64,000 nt of DNA from Natrarchaeobaculum sulfurireducens (GTDB lineage Archaea; Halobacteriota; Halobacteria; Halobacteriales; Natrialbaceae). Every line of letters begins with the position of its first letter. Within the stretch, counting starts at the first letter, position 1. Below, in pieces: positions 1-8,300 of this stretch. The stretch covers positions 1,612,001 to 1,676,000 of the forward strand of contig NZ_CP024047.1 of NCBI RefSeq assembly GCF_003430825.1, given 5' to 3'. The notes below the pieces were generated by a model. It worked only from the letters and a program-made list of their open reading frames with translations, had not been told where the DNA came from and ran no database searches. Both the position numbers and the translations under genes were made by a program.

Positions 1-1506
1 TCCCGCCCGGACCGCCTCCGTCAGCTGTGGGAGGACCTCGAAGAGGTCACCCTCGAGGAAGTAGTCGCTGAAGTCGTGGATACGGGCGCTCGGGTCGGTG
101 TTGATCGCGACGATCGTGTCGGACTCGTCCATGCCGACTTTGTGCTGGACGGCCCCCGAGACTCCCGCAGCGATGTAGAGGTCCGGCGCGACGACCTGGC
201 CCGTCTCGCCGATCTGACGTTCCTCTTTCGAGTACTCCTCGACGTGGCCCTCGAACTCGTAGGAGGACGTGACGATGCCGCGCGTGATGCCGAGATCGGC
301 GTCCTCGAACGCGTCGACCAGCTCGAGGCCGAGTTCCATGCCCCGCGTCGGGTCGTCCGCGATGCCCCGGCCGAGACAGACGACCACCTCGTGACCGGTC
401 AGATCGACGCCGGCCTCGAGCGTATCGTGTTCGGTGACCTCGACGCGGAACCAGTCGTCCTCGAGGTCCATGTCGTGTTCGATCACGAGCCCTTCGCGGC
501 CGGGATCGGGCTCTGGAACGTCGAAGGTGCCCGGAATCACCGACGCCCCCTGCGGGTGGAAGTCCCGGTCTGGGTTGTCCAGACAGAGGATCGTCGAGTA
601 CTCGAAGCCCGAAAAATCCGGTCGCTTCATGTGCAACACGCGCTCGAAGGTGACCCGCTCGCCGGGTTCGCCGGTCTTCGCGGGGTTGGTGACCTCCTCT
701 GGTTGGATGAACAGGTCCGAACAGTCCGAGGCGAGCCCGGAGTCGAGTTCGGCCTGGACGAGCGCCGAGAGGTCACGACCGTTGTTCGTCGCCGGGAACA
801 GCGCGTACCGGGGCTCGTCGTACTCGCGCCAGTCAGTACTCTCGATCGTTCCCTGGCCGCGAGCCATGTGCGCCGCGATTTCGGTGTAGGGCTTGTGGAG
901 GAACCGCTCGAGGCGGTCGTCCTCGTGGTAGACGGCTACGTCAGCGCCGTAGGCGATACACTCCTCCGCGAGACCCTCGACGTCGTCGCCCACGACGACC
1001 GCGACGACCCGCTCGTCACCGTACTCCTCGGCGTAGTCGTCCATCAACTCGCGGGCCTTTCCGAGCATCTCCTTCGAGACGTCGAGTAGCTCACCCTGCT
1101 GGGTCTCACAGAAGACCCACATATCTTCGTACTCGCCGTCCTCGAGCGCCCGAACGTGCTTTTTGTCTCGCGTGGGATGAGAGAGGCCATCGTCTTCCTC
1201 GCCTTCGTCCGTGTCGTCGCCCTCGGCCGCGTCTTCGTCCGTGTCGTCGTCGCCCTCGGCCGCGTCTTCGCCCTCGCCGTCTTCCGTCCCCGATCCGATC
1301 GTCTCCGCATCGCCGTCGGATTCTGCTTCCGCGTCCGTCGCGCCGATCGCCTCGAGCCGGCGCTGAATCGCCTCCTGGGCCGTCTGGCGGTTCTGGCCGG
1401 TCTGCTCGGCCTCGAGGACCGCCTGGAGTTCGGTCTCGTCGTCGATCGTCTCGAGTTCGTCGGTCAGTTCGTCGACCGTGTGCTCGTCCGGATCGATCTC
1501 GGTCAT
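1..1506 (-). CDS. etfA: Electron transfer flavoprotein alpha subunit (EtfA/FixB), 3' end cut by window edge
   Basis: EtfA holds FAD and, with EtfB, passes electrons from acyl-CoA or other dehydrogenases to the membrane quinone pool. The 502 visible codons include the family C-terminal FAD region (AAGVSGAVQHKVGM, then INTDPSARI and DYFLEGDLFE near the left edge), so probably only a few residues and the stop lie outside. The first ~115 residues are not ETF: a helical motif (ELQAVLEAEQTGQNRQTAQEAI) is followed by an Asp/Glu linker coded by a tandem repeat. The ATG lies 2 nt after the etfB stop, so the two are co-transcribed. FixC/FixX partners would be expected to the left. Confidence 0.93.
   Translation of the reverse strand, partial: MTEIDPDEHTVDELTDELETIDDETELQAVLEAEQTGQNRQTAQEAIQRRLEAIGATDAEAESDGDAETIGSGTEDGEGEDAAEGDDDTDEDAAEGDDTDEGEEDDGLSHPTRDKKHVRALEDGEYEDMWVFCETQQGELLDVSKEMLGKARELMDDYAEEYGDERVVAVVVGDDVEGLAEECIAYGADVAVYHEDDRLERFLHKPYTEIAAHMARGQGTIESTDWREYDEPRYALFPATNNGRDLSALVQAELDSGLASDCSDLFIQPEEVTNPAKTGEPGERVTFERVLHMKRPDFSGFEYSTILCLDNPDRDFHPQGASVIPGTFDVPEPDPGREGLVIEHDMDLEDDWFRVEVTEHDTLEAGVDLTGHEVVVCLGRGIADDPTRGMELGLELVDAFEDADLGITRGIVTSSYEFEGHVEEYSKEERQIGETGQVVAPDLYIAAGVSGAVQHKVGMDESDTIVAINTDPSARIHDFSDYFLEGDLFEVLPQLTEAVRAG
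1204..1266. repeat. Tandem repeat of about 30 bp coding the acidic linker of EtfA
   Basis: Two adjacent copies of a 30-base unit (1204-1233 and 1234-1266), the second carrying three extra bases. On the minus strand they encode Asp/Glu/Ala-rich linker repeats. Because the length change is a multiple of three, the frame is kept. Confidence 0.8.
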
Positions 1507-1508
1507 CG

Positions 1509-2375
1509 TCAGTCACCCCCCGCCGCGTACGGGTGCATCTCTTCGAGCACTTCGCCCATTCCGTCGGGGTCGTCGGGTCGGATCATCGTCGCCTCTCGTT
1601 CCGAAGGCGCTTTCGGGATCGGGTCGACCGAGGAGACGATCGTCGGCGAGCCGTCGAGGCCGATGTACTCGGGATCGAGGTTCAGATCCTCGTGATCCCA
1701 CGTGGTCAGGTGCGCCTCGTGCTCGGCGGCGCGTTCTTTGGTCTCCGCCCGAAGCCGCTTGTGCTCGAGTCGATGTGCGGCCTTTCGGTACGTCGGTGCG
1801 AACTCGGGGTCGGCGATAACCATACACGGCAGCGGCGCTTCGACCGTCTCGATCTCGTCGACGTCGCCCTCGACGAGTCGCTTCGCACGAAGGACCCGTT
1901 CGCCGGGGTCGATGTCGAGTGCGAGGACGTGCGTAACGATCGGCCAGTCGAGACACCAGCTCGTCTGAGGCCCGGTGTGGCCAGTCTCCCCGTCGGCCGT
2001 CTTGAAGCCCGCGAACAGCAGATCGACGTCACCGACCTGTTCTTCGTACTCCTCGATCGCCGCCGAGAGCGTGATCGCAGTCGCCCACGTGTCGGAGGCG
2101 GCGAGTTCGCGGTCCGAGACGAGGTAGCTGTCGTCGGCGTACACCGACTGCATCGCCCCCTCGAGGACCTCACTGTAACTCGGCGGCCCCATGCTCATCA
2201 CCGAGACGTGGCCGCCGTGGCGAACCCGCGTCTGTAACGCCGCCTCGAGGGCGAACGCGTCGTTTGGGTTCATCACCGTCGGCGTCTTCCCCCGCTCTAG
2301 GTGGCCGTCCTCGTCGAACGAGACTGCCCCCTCGGAGAAGTCGGGGACTCCTTTCGTCAGCACCACCGATCGCAT
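1509..2375 (-). CDS. etfB: Electron transfer flavoprotein beta subunit (EtfB/FixA)
   Basis: 288 residues, the usual length for EtfB, the AMP-binding partner of EtfA. It starts MRSVVLTKGVPDFSEG and keeps the family core (ALEAALQTRVRHGGHVSVMSMGP, DLLFAGFKTADGETGHTGPQ). The ATG at 2375 is preferred to the upstream in-frame GTG/ATG codons because a strong Shine-Dalgarno-like GGAGGGAGGT lies just before it and the homologous region begins here. A TATA-like box (cttaata) around 2442-2448 could drive the etfB-etfA pair. Confidence 0.94.
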   Translation of the reverse strand: MRSVVLTKGVPDFSEGAVSFDEDGHLERGKTPTVMNPNDAFALEAALQTRVRHGGHVSVMSMGPPSYSEVLEGAMQSVYADDSYLVSDRELAASDTWATAITLSAAIEEYEEQVGDVDLLFAGFKTADGETGHTGPQTSWCLDWPIVTHVLALDIDPGERVLRAKRLVEGDVDEIETVEAPLPCMVIADPEFAPTYRKAAHRLEHKRLRAETKERAAEHEAHLTTWDHEDLNLDPEYIGLDGSPTIVSSVDPIPKAPSEREATMIRPDDPDGMGEVLEEMHPYAAGGD

Positions 2376-2514
2376 GCGTACCTCCCTCCGTTTGCCGTGT
2401 GTTCTTTTACCATGCCTGGGACAGCCTATCCACACACCTGGTATTAAGAATGGGGGAGAAAGTCACCACTGGAAACGGTGGGCGGCAAACGGCGATGACG
2501 ACCTCGAGCGTCGG

Positions 2515-3375
2515 TTACTCTGGGTCGCGCTCAGTCGTTCCCATCGAGATCTCGCCGTTGGCCCTGATCGTCCCGTCGACTTCGGCTTCGGGGCCGAGCT
2601 CGAGGTCGACCGAGGAGACGTCACCGAGAATGCGTGCGTCTTCAGCGACGACGACGTCACCGTTTCGGGTCGTGAGGTCGCCGTGAATCCGTGTCCTCGG
2701 GCCAACGGTGACGTCACCACGCGCTCGAAGGCTACCGAAGACGTTGCAGTCGGCCCCGACGTCGATCGTCTCGGCCCGGACGTTGCCGTGGAGTCGGCAG
2801 TCGTCGCCGATCGTTGCGGGCGTCGACACCCGCCAGGCCTCGTCGCCGACGCTCGCGTTTCTGGGGATCACGAGCGGTTCGGTCGACGGCTGCTCGTCGT
2901 CGTCTTCGTCGACGAGCTGAGAGATCAGCCGCTGGGCGGTGTCTTCTTCACCGATCACGAGCAGGTGTTTGAGATAGACGAACAACAAGACGATCGTCGG
3001 CATCGGGTTGCGGATGACGATCCAGCCGTTGGCCTCGAACCCCTCTTCGATGTCGACGTCGTCGCCGATATCGAGGTCACCGGCGACTTTCAATTTGCCG
3101 CCGATATGTACCCGCTCGCCAATGTAGGCGTCCTGGCCGACCAGCACGTTGTCGGCGACGTCACACCACATGTCGAGCCGGCAGTCGCCATCGGCCTCGA
3201 TGTCGCCCCCGAACTCGACGTTCTCACCGGCAAGTACGTTTCGGCCGCGCACGCCGAACTCGACCGTCGAACGCGCGCCGACGAGGACGTCCCCGTCGGT
3301 CTCGAGGGCCACCTCCTTCGCTTCGGTGCCGTCGGGAACGACGAGTTCGTCGAGCGGGTCCCTTCGTATCGCCAC
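2515..3375 (-). CDS. Bactofilin-like (polymer-forming) protein with a central hydrophobic segment
   Basis: Start chosen at GTG 3375 (MAIRRDPLDELVVPDGTEAK) because a TATA-like TTTATTA lies at 3402-3408, placing a leaderless start here; an ATG at 3465 would add 30 unconserved residues. The ~286-residue protein has two beta-helix halves of short turns with repeating V/I-x-G/D patterns (GDIEADGDCRLDMWCDVADN; GNVRAETIDVGADCNVFGSL), as in polymer-forming bactofilins. Between them is a hydrophobic stretch (IVLLFVYLKHLLVIG) and an acidic linker. Likely a membrane-linked scaffold or polymer; its role in haloarchaea is not established here. Confidence 0.7.
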   Translation of the reverse strand: MAIRRDPLDELVVPDGTEAKEVALETDGDVLVGARSTVEFGVRGRNVLAGENVEFGGDIEADGDCRLDMWCDVADNVLVGQDAYIGERVHIGGKLKVAGDLDIGDDVDIEEGFEANGWIVIRNPMPTIVLLFVYLKHLLVIGEEDTAQRLISQLVDEDDDEQPSTEPLVIPRNASVGDEAWRVSTPATIGDDCRLHGNVRAETIDVGADCNVFGSLRARGDVTVGPRTRIHGDLTTRNGDVVVAEDARILGDVSSVDLELGPEAEVDGTIRANGEISMGTTERDPE

Positions 3376-3526
3376 AGTCGGCTTCAATGTGACCGGCCCG
3401 TAATAAACTTCGTCGTTGTCAGTCGGCCGTCTGACACCCGTCTGTCGCGGCTCACGCAGTTTCACCTCGCCCCCGTCGGGCTTCGTATTCGGCCCGTTTT
3501 TACGCGCTCGTCACATACCACCGGCC

Positions 3527-3724
3527 ATGACTACGCTCGCATTCGACGACGAGGGCGTCGACGTCGTCTACGAAGGAACCGAGTTTCGCCTCGAGCGCGA
3601 CCTTATCGAAGAGGCAACCGAGAAGTCTTATTACGACGTTACCGACCACGAGGTGCTGAAAATCGTCGCCGAACAGCCGACTCTGCAGGGCGAGCCCCGC
3701 CGAATCGCGGACATTCTCGACTGA
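3527..3724 (+). CDS. Small conserved haloarchaeal protein (possibly DUF5800)
   Basis: 65 residues, starting MTTLAFDDEGVDVVYEG and ending RRIADILD. Start at ATG 3527; a TATA-like tttttac at 3497-3503 fits a leaderless message. Acidic, no membrane segment, no cysteine motif. The sequence looks like the haloarchaeal family I remember as DUF5800, but that name is from memory. Function unknown. Confidence 0.7.
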   Translation: MTTLAFDDEGVDVVYEGTEFRLERDLIEEATEKSYYDVTDHEVLKIVAEQPTLQGEPRRIADILD

Positions 3725-3817
3725 GACAGACTGGTGTGTCCCGGCGTCCACACACCACGATCCGGCCGGCTGTGGTGTCTGTAACCCAGTGTCGCGTTCC
3801 ATATCAGCCGATCGCAG

Positions 3818-4405
3818 TCAGCCGTCGTCGGAGTCGAATCGCTCTGCAGCCGACTCGAAGCCGAACTCGGATTGTTCGCGACTGCGACGCCCCTCGAGTT
3901 CGGCGATGGCCTCGGGATCCGGTGCGACGTCGTCGGTGATCCGCGCCCATGAGGTGTGGACTTTGGCGTGACACCAGCGACAGAGGTAGACCGTGATCTC
4001 GTGGGAGAGTTCCTCGCCGTCGCGGGAGTACGAGAGATGGTGTTCCTCGAGCAGCGGACGCTCGTCGTCGTGGGCGAGTCGCTTCTCCTCGAGTCCACAG
4101 CGGACGCACTCCCGGTCGCGGTTTCGACAGCGAAAGTGGGGACAGTCGCCCCAGCAGGGATCCGCGTCGGCATCGTCGGGACCGGCGTCGGGGACCGGCT
4201 CGGGGTCGCTCTCGAGGCCGGACTCGGGATCGACGATCGGGCAGGCGTAGTCGTCGGCGGCGCGTTCGCGGGCAAACTCGGGGTCGTGTCCGTAGTGGTC
4301 GAACGCGTACCGGCAGGTTCCCTCGCCGGTGAGATAGTCACAGACGCCGACGAACTCGTAGGGGTCGTCGACGCCGACCGGCGTTCCCTGCGGCGTTTTC
4401 TCCAT
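3818..4405 (-). CDS. Haloarchaeal HNH-like zinc protein
   Basis: 195 residues. The middle carries several cysteine/histidine pairs (CDYLTGEGTC, CWGDCPHFRC, CRNRDRECVRCG) and the C-terminal third reads LEEHHLSYSRDG...CRWCHAKVHTSW, the spacing of an HNH endonuclease-type beta-beta-alpha metal site. This arrangement occurs in conserved haloarchaeal proteins of unknown role. Whether it cuts DNA cannot be read from the sequence. Stand-alone gene, convergent with the preceding small gene and divergent from the transducer. Confidence 0.7.
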   Translation of the reverse strand: MEKTPQGTPVGVDDPYEFVGVCDYLTGEGTCRYAFDHYGHDPEFARERAADDYACPIVDPESGLESDPEPVPDAGPDDADADPCWGDCPHFRCRNRDRECVRCGLEEKRLAHDDERPLLEEHHLSYSRDGEELSHEITVYLCRWCHAKVHTSWARITDDVAPDPEAIAELEGRRSREQSEFGFESAAERFDSDDG

Positions 4406-4606
4406 CTGATTGGCCGTAGGCGGTCCACACCATTGAATCGTCCGCTCTGACCGTCTGCCTAACTGTTTTCACAGCGACTTCTGTTCGGGCCGAGCGGCTA
4501 AAATTTCGCTCATCTGGGACGACAGCCCCGATCAGAGTTAGTGGTCTGTGTAACCACATTGTGTAATAGCTATAACGGCCTGTGAACATACCGTAAGCAA
4601 TAGCAC

Positions 4607-7030
4607 ATGATTGGGCCGCTACGAAGGGTTGTTCCAGGGGCTATCAGGCGAAGTTATGCCCTTAAATTTGGCATCGCACTCTTGCTGCTGGCGCTCTCAG
4701 TTGGGCTCGTCGGGCTCGTCGGGACCGCGGCGGTCACCGAAAGCGTCGAAGGAAACGCGCTCGAAGAGTACGAAACCCTCGCTGAGCAAGAGGCGACCGC
4801 AATACAGAATTGGGACGAGCGAAACGAACAGTTGGTGCAGTCGGCGATGAACACCGTCCACGACCGTGATTCGGCGACAGTCGACGCCTACATCCAGGAC
4901 TTCTACTACGACCTGCCCGGCGAGGCACAGGCCATCCACTACGTCGACACGACGAGCGGCGAACTCGAGGCGACGACCGCCGATGGGATGAGCACTCTCG
5001 AGGATATCGACTTCCCTGACGAGTTGAGCCCGGAAAACCCTCCCTCGAGCGTCGAACGGACCGACGCCTACGAGAACAGCGAGGGATCGGTCGTCTCCTA
5101 CTACGTCGGTCTCGAGGACGAACCCGAGCGGGCGATCGTCGTGACGTTCGAACTCCACCAGCACAGCACGAACATGGCGACGCGCGGAAACGACGACGCG
5201 GTGACGGTACTCGTCGACGGCGACGACCGGATCATCGCCGATGACGAGTATCTCGGTTCGGACGACGACGCGTTTGGAACGGAATACGTCGACGACAACG
5301 AGGTCATCAACGAGGCACGACTCGATGCGACCGGGACGACTGACAACGTCTCTGCGGCCCAGGCGTTCGAGGGCAGCCCGAGCGAAACGCTCGCTGACGA
5401 GCCATACAACTTCTCGGCCGACGAGTACGTCGCCGCCTACGGCGTCGTCAACTCCGACTGGATCGTCCTGATCCACGCCTCCGACGACGAGGCCTACGGG
5501 TTCGTCAACACCGTCTCCCAGTATGGGGTGGTAGCAACGGTCGCTGGCGTGCTCATGATCGGAGTCGTCGGCGCGATCCTCGGTCGCAACACGGCCACGT
5601 CGATCGACCGGCTCACGCGGAAGGCAACCCGGATGGAGGAGGGTGATCTCGACGTCGAGTTCGAGACGAAGCGAATCGACAACATCGGTCGGCTCTACGA
5701 TGGGTTTGACTCGATGCGCGTTGCCTTGCGCGACCAGATCGAAGCGGCCGAATCCGCCCGCCAAGAAGCCGAGCGCGAACGGGCACGGGTCGCCGAGATC
5801 AACGACCAGCTCGAGCGCAAGGCCAGCGAATACAGCGACGTGATGCAGACCGCCGCTGACGGCGATCTCACCGCCCGCATGGACCCCGGCGGCGACAACG
5901 AGGCGATGACGGAGATTGGCCGGGAGTTCAACGAGATGCTCGACGAGATCGAGGCTACTGTCGAGCGACTGAACCAGTTTGCGACGGACGTCGCGACGGC
6001 CTCCGAGCAGGTGACCGCCTCGAGCGAAGAAGTTGGCTCGGCGAGTCAGGAAGTCGCCGAATCGACCCAGGAAATCTCCGATGGGGCCGATCGTCAACAC
6101 CAGGCACTGCAGACGGTCGACGCACAGATGAATACCCTCTCGACGACGACCGAACAGATCGCCGCCTCCTCGAACAGCGTCGCCGACATTGCCGAGCAAA
6201 CGGCCCAGACGACCCACGAAGGGCGGGCGGCCGCCCAGAAAGCGGTCGATGCCTGCGAAGCCCTCGAAGACGAACAGCGCGCGGCCGTCGAGGAGTTCGA
6301 GGCACTCGAGGAGGAGGTCGACCAGATCATCGATCTCACCGACACCATCGCCGGTATCGCAACCCAAACGAATATGCTGGCTCTCAACGCGAACATCGAA
6401 GCCTCGCGGTCCTCGAGTTCGAACGACACCGAAGGGTTCAGCACGGTCGCGGCCGAGGTCAAAGAGCTCTCTCAGGACGTGAAGCGAACGGCCGAGCAGA
6501 TCGACAAACGCCTCGATTCGGTCCAGACCCAGACCCAGCGTTCAGCCCAGGAGATCGACCACACCAGCGAGGAGATCGAACGCGTCAACGATCTCGTCTC
6601 GAACGCAGTCGACGCGCTCGACGAGATTGCCACCTACGCTGATAAGACTAACAACGGCGTTCAGGAGATTTCAGCGGCGACCCAGCAGCAGGCGGCATCG
6701 ACCCAGGAGGCGGTCGCGATGGTCGACGACGTCGCGACGGTCTCCGAAGAGACGACCGCGGAGGCCCAGACCGTCGCCGCAGCCGCCGAGGAGCAGACCA
6801 GCGCCCTGACGGAGATGGTCGACTCGGCCGAGAGCCTGACACAGCAGGCGGTTCATCTCTCGGCGGCACTCGATCGGTTTGATACTGACGCCGACGACTC
6901 GGCTGACGATCTGATCGAGTCGGTAGACGGCGGCACTGAAGACCACGGAGCCAGCTTCGAGTTCTCCAGCGTCGAGGCGGCAGACGAGATCGACACTGAC
7001 CGATCGCAGCCGTCACCTGACGGAAAATAA
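4607..7030 (+). CDS. Halobacterial transducer (methyl-accepting taxis protein)
   Basis: 807 residues with the Htr/MCP plan: a basic N-terminus, TM1 at about residues 17-41, an extracellular sensing region to ~300, TM2 at ~305-325 (VVATVAGVLMIGVVGAILG), a HAMP domain, a long coiled-coil methylation region, and the conserved hairpin tip (ATQTNMLALNANIEASR, ~590-600) that docks CheA/CheW. The C-terminus is a disordered acidic tail. The ligand is unknown, as no partner periplasmic-type binding gene or photoreceptor is adjacent. AT-rich promoter (gtaatagctataac) at about 4562-4575. Confidence 0.93.
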   Translation: MIGPLRRVVPGAIRRSYALKFGIALLLLALSVGLVGLVGTAAVTESVEGNALEEYETLAEQEATAIQNWDERNEQLVQSAMNTVHDRDSATVDAYIQDFYYDLPGEAQAIHYVDTTSGELEATTADGMSTLEDIDFPDELSPENPPSSVERTDAYENSEGSVVSYYVGLEDEPERAIVVTFELHQHSTNMATRGNDDAVTVLVDGDDRIIADDEYLGSDDDAFGTEYVDDNEVINEARLDATGTTDNVSAAQAFEGSPSETLADEPYNFSADEYVAAYGVVNSDWIVLIHASDDEAYGFVNTVSQYGVVATVAGVLMIGVVGAILGRNTATSIDRLTRKATRMEEGDLDVEFETKRIDNIGRLYDGFDSMRVALRDQIEAAESARQEAERERARVAEINDQLERKASEYSDVMQTAADGDLTARMDPGGDNEAMTEIGREFNEMLDEIEATVERLNQFATDVATASEQVTASSEEVGSASQEVAESTQEISDGADRQHQALQTVDAQMNTLSTTTEQIAASSNSVADIAEQTAQTTHEGRAAAQKAVDACEALEDEQRAAVEEFEALEEEVDQIIDLTDTIAGIATQTNMLALNANIEASRSSSSNDTEGFSTVAAEVKELSQDVKRTAEQIDKRLDSVQTQTQRSAQEIDHTSEEIERVNDLVSNAVDALDEIATYADKTNNGVQEISAATQQQAASTQEAVAMVDDVATVSEETTAEAQTVAAAAEEQTSALTEMVDSAESLTQQAVHLSAALDRFDTDADDSADDLIESVDGGTEDHGASFEFSSVEAADEIDTDRSQPSPDGK

Positions 7031-7094
7031 GCGCGACCGACGCTTTCGATCGCCCGTCGTGATCTTTTTGCGTCCCCGATGCCGAGTCGAACGC

Positions 7095-7448
7095 GTGCAA
7101 CTCGTCCACGAACCGGAAGCTGGCGACGCAACGGTCGTTGCGTCGACGGTCGAACTCGCGGACTCATTCTGGAGTCACCTCCGCGGGCTCATGTTTCGGC
7201 GGTCGATCCCCGACTCCTACGCCCTGGCGTTTCGGTTCGGGCGAACGAAGACACGGGACGTCCACATGCTGTTCGTCCCCTTTCCCATCGACGTCCTCTG
7301 GATCGTCGACGACGTCGTCGAACGCGTCGAGCGACTCCGCCCGTGGTTCGGGTTCGCACGGGCCGAAGCCGACTTGATCGTCGAACTCCCCGCGGGCACG
7401 GCCGACGACATCGAGCCGGGCGATCGAGTCCGACTCGAGGCCGACTAG
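7095..7448 (+). CDS. DUF192 family protein
   Basis: 117 residues. The LRGLMFRRSIPDSYAL...RTKTRDVHMLFVPFPIDVLWIV core is typical of DUF192 (PF02643), a small beta-rich family of unknown function. GTG 7095 chosen: a T-rich TATA-like element (tcttttt) at 7063-7069 puts the transcript start almost on it. Its TAG stop overlaps the convergent stop of the phosphoribosyltransferase gene in a CTAG palindrome. Confidence 0.85.
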   Translation: MQLVHEPEAGDATVVASTVELADSFWSHLRGLMFRRSIPDSYALAFRFGRTKTRDVHMLFVPFPIDVLWIVDDVVERVERLRPWFGFARAEADLIVELPAGTADDIEPGDRVRLEAD

Positions 7449-8011
7449 TCGGATTCGCTGACCTCGACCTGTCCATCGATGACCCGAACGTCGAGGACGC
7501 TCGCGACCTCGTGTTCGAGGTCGGGTCGGTCGACGTCGACACGTCGGAGGACGGTGACGACATCGATAATTTCGGCATCGGCTCGCTCGAGAGCGCCACA
7601 GACGGCTTCAATGGTGCCACCCGAAGAGTAGACGTCGTCGATCACGACGACGCGATCGCCAGCGTCGACACCATTTAAGTAAAGCTCGCTCTCGCCGTAG
7701 CTGGTCTCCTGGTGGACGGCAATCTCGTCGTCGAACCCGTAGGATCGCTTGCGGACGACGGCGAACGGGACGTCGGCCGCGAGTGAAAGGGCCGTTGCGT
7801 GATGGATTCCCATCGCCTCCGGGGCGATCAGCACGTCGACACCCTCGAGGTCGACCCGGTCGTTGATACCGTCGATGACCGATCGTAACACGTCGGGCTC
7901 GAGCGGCGGAATTCCGTCGGTGACGCCGTGGACGAAGTACTGGTAGCCGTCTCTATTGACGACGGGCGCGTCGCGCAACGATCGCGCGAGCGGTTCGAGT
8001 GCTGGCTTCAT
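7445..8011 (-). CDS. hpt: HGPRTase-like purine phosphoribosyltransferase
   Basis: 188 residues matching archaeal Hpt-type enzymes that transfer a purine base to PRPP: GYQYFVHGVTDGIPPLEPD near the N-terminus, PEAMGIHHATALSL in the centre, and the PRPP loop VVVIDDVYSSGGTIEAV at about 129-145. Haloarchaeal members are usually labelled HGPRTase-like because the accepted base is unproven. ATG 8011 is used since the family alignment begins there and a TATA-like gctatgg lies about 28 nt upstream; GTG 8146 would add 45 residues of unfamiliar sequence. Confidence 0.85.
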   Translation of the reverse strand: MKPALEPLARSLRDAPVVNRDGYQYFVHGVTDGIPPLEPDVLRSVIDGINDRVDLEGVDVLIAPEAMGIHHATALSLAADVPFAVVRKRSYGFDDEIAVHQETSYGESELYLNGVDAGDRVVVIDDVYSSGGTIEAVCGALERADAEIIDVVTVLRRVDVDRPDLEHEVASVLDVRVIDGQVEVSESD

Positions 8012-8300
8012 ACGCGGGGCTACGACGACCGAGGCCATAGCGTTCAGGCTCGACGATAGCACGGCCGCGTCGGCTCGATCGGTCGGCACGGTAACCATCC
8101 CGTGACGAACGCCGCTCGAGGCGTTCGGTGGTGTGTACGTGTCCACTCGATACCGTCATTGACGGTACCCACGTGGACGAACGGTCGGTTCGGACCGGCG
8201 GGTTTAAGTCGCCGCTGTTCGATAGGACGAGATACAATGGCACGAGATTCGTTCTCATCGCCGAGCGAGGATAGAGGAAGTCGGGGCAACCCGGCTGGGC
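8012..8300. promoter_or_regulatory. Divergent promoter region between hpt and the LeuA-family gene, with a short upstream ORF
   Basis: A TTTAAGT/ACTTAAA box at 8200-8207 can act on either strand. On the plus strand it predicts a transcript start near 8229, close to ATG 8237, which opens a 28-codon ORF (MARDSFSSPSEDRGSRGNPAG..., stop 8321-8323) that overlaps the first codons of the LeuA-family gene in another frame. The peptide has no leucine run, so it is not a classical leucine attenuator. The rest is featureless. Confidence 0.4.

Noticed and set aside
76-1089. Long plus-strand open frame opposite etfA
   Set aside because: It is the mirror of a strongly biased coding frame; its Arg/Val-rich composition is a shadow, and etfA motifs are clear on the other strand.
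4697-6367. 556-codon minus-strand frame opposite the transducer
   Set aside because: Antisense shadow of a GC3-biased gene; composition rich in Gly/Arg/Val with no domain.
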